Shown here in pieces: positions 61,501 through 64,000 of a stretch of 64,000 nt of DNA; the first letter of the stretch is position 1; every line of letters starts with the position of its first letter. This DNA is from Leishmania mexicana MHOM/GT/2001/U1103. Lineage: Eukaryota; Euglenozoa; Kinetoplastea; Trypanosomatida; Trypanosomatidae. The stretch is taken from contig NC_018310.1 of assembly GCF_000234665.1 (NCBI RefSeq), positions 248,001 to 312,000 on the forward strand. Reading direction: 5' to 3'. The notes beneath the pieces are model-generated. The model searched no databases. It saw only the letters and a list, made by a program, of their open reading frames with translations, and was not told the DNA's origin. Made by a program: the position numbers and the translations under genes.

Positions 61501-63204
61501 GATATCGAGTGCACCTGCGCCATGCTGCAGCGACTACGCCCACTTCGAGAGCAGATGATGGTGTGCGACACATGCCCGGGCACGAGGCACACTGGCGCGG
61601 CGAAGCGTGCTGCTGAGGAGCCAGCCGATCCACTGCTGCCGATGCGCAGCCCTACGCTGTTATTACCGATGGCGACGCCACCGGACGCGGCGCTCGTGGG
61701 GTCCACGCCGTTGCCGCCACCAGGGCTGTTGGATGCGCCACGCCGCAGCGGTGCTGCGGCTGCCACGGCGATAGCGCCATCCCCGCCTCTGCGGTGCAAC
61801 GAGGCGGACGACGCTATCGCCCGCTCGCACCTACCGCAGGCGGTGCTGTGCCGTGAACGCCAGCTGATCTACAACGAGGCGGTGCGGCTGGACACGGGGA
61901 ACCGGCTCGAGGCGCGCACTGCCTACCTCGATGCCCTCACTCAACTCGCGCACAAGCACGTGTCCTCCGTGTCGTGGCCCGCGGTGTCGGCGCTCATGAG
62001 CGAGTTGCGCGAGCGGCTACAGCGCGAAGCGCAGCTGACGATCGGCGCCCCGTCGGGCACGTGGGATGGCGCAGCTAGTAAGCCGACCGTGCAGGGGGCC
62101 GCGGTATCGTCGTCCTCGTTGGCGTTGGGGCTGACGGCGATGAACCCAAGCGCGAAGCCGCTCAGCTCATCCTCCGCGACGTCCTCACTGTTGCCGGCCG
62201 CTGCGGCACTCGAAGAAAATCTACCAGCGCCACCGCCGTCCGTGCAACAGTATGGTGGTCTGCAGCAGCTCATCGCCACCCACCTCGGCGTACTCGAGTT
62301 GACGCAGTGGCCGGTGCAGGAGGTGTTGCAGCATCTCGCAGCTCTCTATGGCGTCCCGCTCTCCCTCCTGCACGAGTGGATGGCGGAGCAGCAGCGGCGC
62401 TACTCGCGCTCGTACAGCTACGAGGAACGCTTTCTTGCGGTCGATTGCACCATTCCCGGACGCCCGGTCACGGCCAACACGGTGCTGCGACTCACGCTAC
62501 ACCGCTGCCGTCGACCACCACTGGCACTGCTTCAAAGCGCGCCGAGGACTGCAGGTAACGAGCGAATGGGCCACGTCAACGGCCTCCAGCCGCCGCCGCC
62601 TTCTGGAGAGGACGGGGGCCTGTACTACATTCGTGTGCGGTCGGCAGTGCAGGCGGTGACGTCCACGGCGGTCCCGCTGAGCTTGACGGCAGCAGCACCG
62701 TTCTCGGCGGCGGCCGCGCCCCTGAGCACCATTTCGGCGTCGTCCGGCAAAGGTGCTAACTCGATGACGATGCGCTCGCTCTCCGCGATGGCCTCGGATG
62801 CCTCGACGCTGCAGCCCTCATCGTGTACCAAGGCTCTCAACTTCCTCGGCCAGACCTTGGTTGTGAACTTGCTCTCCGCCGCTGCTACCACCTCCGGCCG
62901 CTCAAGGGATCACCGAAGCCGCACCGCGACCCGAGGAACGCTTATGCACCGCAGGAATGGCAGCGTCGGCACTGACGCCGGCGCGGAGACCGACGACTCT
63001 GTACTGACGGTGGAACTAATGCAGGCGGGCAGCACAGGCCCTCTGGCGCGCGGCAAGCTGAGCCTGCGCAAGCTCGGCTTCAACGCGTACAACACAAACA
63101 ACGGCGGCGGCGGCGGTCGGATGCGCGCGCAGAATGTGCAGATCGCGCTGAGGCGCAAAGGTTACCGAAGCGCGATGCTGTTGGCGACGCTGGAGATAAT
63201 GTGA
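58543..63204 (+). CDS. Large protein of unknown function with a basic cluster and a folded C-terminal region
   Basis: A 1553-residue protein; the ATG at 58543 (MAATASQDTAEAAAA) is the first in the frame. The N-terminal ~300 residues are Ala/Ser/Gln-rich. Ordered islands include SRMAVYKLRDRTARGWVALQ near 495 and MSVAGLPDGTLKLFKIPVSG near 575, followed by an acidic Asp/Ser run. A strongly basic cluster, RPRRRKRSPKWRRLQRRR (about 933-950), could be a nuclear signal or RNA-binding patch. Residues from about 1290 contain PGRPVTANTVLRLTLHRC and LNFLGQTLVVNLLS. The C-terminus is rich in beta strands and ends VQIALRRKGYRSAMLLATLE, somewhat like a C2-type sandwich. That resemblance is weak. No named orthologue is recognised. 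Confidence 0.85.
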   Translation: MAATASQDTAEAAAAAIESCMSPLSPPQASPTRARQRRLVDVDGNSTATAHPDTSMWSMDSFRETTLSSLGSDGVEPAMVAPALSWEAERQRSSRATIAGGKLPLLLDANLTLQDHAAVSHRPQDRQTRNRAQKQVVCRSDAEEDGRAAGDGECRSSRRHVVISEAAVEKQSVSSARTPSTAAPPSRLTGEHPQRASLLQAQQLHTKQLPLPSFYQSAPHQLPLQAARISGGGGGATVGPVNEPLSTAYTAAASSEADNTSGIFPASQWMRTTLGVTATRSCPLKEPATTSPSPPQPATWASRTNLSAAQAAAQLHERRVAAALQSQTEMREFTAIMRRIEAAGGANAVRPQPHRRRRREACGGVENGALSCWRASHQANTPQSNSATSHPSEKPSLRGSVGAGDGGRASMDGEGTDGDEARSSATFSEMTELEAEDCIAATPSPYLCTASAAGPVQARRIHGRRRGARGAADVVSPKPSTDLTEVAAAANMSRMAVYKLRDRTARGWVALQHRRVALMRAGTPVLQREIEASQQRLLRAYKGSTEGGGGGAGAQAQAVSRQAMAEAVSTEDRLMSVAGLPDGTLKLFKIPVSGNLMALTVSWGGIPDGAQPDDGDAGSDDDSVDSDSLSMRHSAMNVKRVTQAPEVGGEADDGVREEKSSSDGGDGKDSGPPWVGGDTPLASIVAPDQRSTSLAPSSSTLSNGILHTDNAQTLTSASCLLGGDVATLEQVAEAQEEQYLCSELQRRLAQASECTIYGLHNALCGTWGDRPSKSARMAAAATDADVVGGGDTDAAPLTLPAVAGRRHHLGESGTSPALQSPAQQTLSQSTPVKVPSIVKTRNAVITTSASAAAAGAQERRAAAPPSPPDSSGSPSRPQYHGGAQLGSDAANSMSTLNSVPAARSRSVAAQATTSVTSGFGAQTPAGGLPPSCRPRRRKRSPKWRRLQRRRPLPPVIGVGEHSAVLLQQELLATRRWELEADQAHAHDIECTCAMLQRLRPLREQMMVCDTCPGTRHTGAAKRAAEEPADPLLPMRSPTLLLPMATPPDAALVGSTPLPPPGLLDAPRRSGAAAATAIAPSPPLRCNEADDAIARSHLPQAVLCRERQLIYNEAVRLDTGNRLEARTAYLDALTQLAHKHVSSVSWPAVSALMSELRERLQREAQLTIGAPSGTWDGAASKPTVQGAAVSSSSLALGLTAMNPSAKPLSSSSATSSLLPAAAALEENLPAPPPSVQQYGGLQQLIATHLGVLELTQWPVQEVLQHLAALYGVPLSLLHEWMAEQQRRYSRSYSYEERFLAVDCTIPGRPVTANTVLRLTLHRCRRPPLALLQSAPRTAGNERMGHVNGLQPPPPSGEDGGLYYIRVRSAVQAVTSTAVPLSLTAAAPFSAAAAPLSTISASSGKGANSMTMRSLSAMASDASTLQPSSCTKALNFLGQTLVVNLLSAAATTSGRSRDHRSRTATRGTLMHRRNGSVGTDAGAETDDSVLTVELMQAGSTGPLARGKLSLRKLGFNAYNTNNGGGGGRMRAQNVQIALRRKGYRSAMLLATLEIM

Positions 63205-64000
63205 AATGGCGGCGGTAGTGGTGCTGGCGCGTGCCTTCGCCCGCGCGTGTGGATCTCCTTGACGACGATGTCGCACGCATCATACCCTCCTTGCCGCCTT
63301 TCGCGATGTATGCGCCCGTATGCCTGCTTGCGCGCATGATGTACGCTATCCAATGTACAGAGAGGGAGAGGGAGGGGGAGGGGGAGAGTATGGGGCGAGT
63401 CAACACACAAGCGCTGACCTCCTCTACCATCCCCCCCCTCCCCTTACCCCCCCTACCCCCCCTCACACGCACGCGCACCTGCGCCCCCCCTTCGCGTCTC
63501 TGTGTCGCTCCTGTGTGCGGCTGCCGCTTCTGAGCACCGGGCCCCGCCCCTCCTCTCCTTCTTCCTTGCTCTCTCTGCGGACTTGCTCAACTCGGTTGGC
63601 GCCCGGCAGGAGCACAGAAGAGTGGGGAGGGGGACTGCCAGCATCGCTCGGAGCCGAGAAGGGGGGCGAGCGAGCGGTGCGCTAGGCGGGTGCCTGGCTG
63701 CCTGGCTGCCTGGCTGCCTGGCTTTCCGCCTCGCCCTCCTCTGTGGCGTGAGCGCGGGCACAGGCACGCACGACGCGTGCGGGCGCGCCGCGAGGGTGCG
63801 CTCATGTAACAAATGTCTGGCTTATGCATTGATGGTTCCCTTCTTGCTGGCTTGTCCCACCCTCCCCACCCCCGCCTCCGCGCACACGTCGGCATGCGCT
63901 CGCCCTACGCGAGATGTGCAGCCTCACGCTTCCTTCGCGGGTGCATCGAAGGTTTGCGTCCCGCTTGTGGTCGACGCCGCATCGTGTGCATGCCTGATGC
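63205..64000 (+). other. Spacer at the right end of the window
   Basis: No gene seen. It contains GGGAGA runs (63361-63388), C/T tracts (63428-63465 and 63540-63575) and the 8-base tandem repeat at 63691-63722. It probably spans the 3' UTR of the last gene and the start of the next spacer. Confidence 0.55.
63691..63722. repeat. Four tandem copies of TGCCTGGC
   Basis: Perfect 8-base unit repeated four times with no mismatch, in the 3' spacer after the last gene. Confidence 0.9.

Noticed and set aside
5000..63204. Many other long open frames antisense to or overlapping the large genes
   Set aside because: They are mirrors of GC-rich coding sequence. They are Arg-rich or Ala/Gly-rich and lack domains, while the + strand frame carries recognisable motifs.
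1..64000. Strand-switch region, CRISPR array, or bacterial-type operon signals
   Set aside because: All good genes are on one strand and no spaced identical repeats with unique spacers were seen. Ribosome-binding sites and rho-independent terminators do not apply to this kind of genome.

Overview
The window looks like nuclear DNA of a trypanosomatid, most likely Leishmania or a close relative. The evidence is high GC, very long uninterrupted frames rich in Ala, Ser, Arg and Gln, no visible introns, and spacers of 0.8-5.6 kb. The spacers are full of (CA)n/(TG)n, (TA)n and long C/T tracts that end in AG, which is the layout of spliced-leader trans-splice acceptors. Every convincing gene lies on the + strand, so the window reads as part of one polycistronic transcription unit. 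No strand switch was seen.

Layout. 2-127: C-terminal tail of an unknown gene. 1269-8972: a 2567-residue protein with a C4 zinc motif, a RanBP2-type finger and four spaced CCHC knuckles. 10030-12237: C2 plus ankyrin protein. 12238-20554: an 8.3 kb gap between intact genes, holding microsatellites, a short TTAGGG repeat and a broken gene (about 17873-19852). 20555-25825: AT-hook/RGG protein with a YEATS domain. 27140-28156: serine racemase/threonine dehydratase fold protein whose Schiff-base lysine position is histidine. 30369-33092: coiled-coil protein. 33985-36093: PAQR (AdipoR/haemolysin-III-like) membrane protein. 37196-40723: low-complexity protein of unknown role. 44623-50382: protein with two near-duplicate RRMs. 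51593-53667: a second broken gene. 54613-57708: signal peptide, one membrane helix and a long disordered tail. 58543-63204: large protein of unknown role with a basic cluster.

The genes do not form an operon with a shared pathway. As is usual in these organisms, unrelated genes are co-transcribed, and control is expected at mRNA level through 3' UTRs. That fits the strong hairpins just after some stop codons, the RNA-binding protein and the retroposon-like spacer segments. Starts were placed at the first in-frame ATG after a plausible splice acceptor; longer frames that begin at TTG or GTG were not used.

The best leads are the lysine-less PLP-fold protein, the multi-module zinc-knuckle protein, the split YEATS domain, the two decayed genes whose frame breaks fall partly on homopolymers, and the 3' UTR hairpins.
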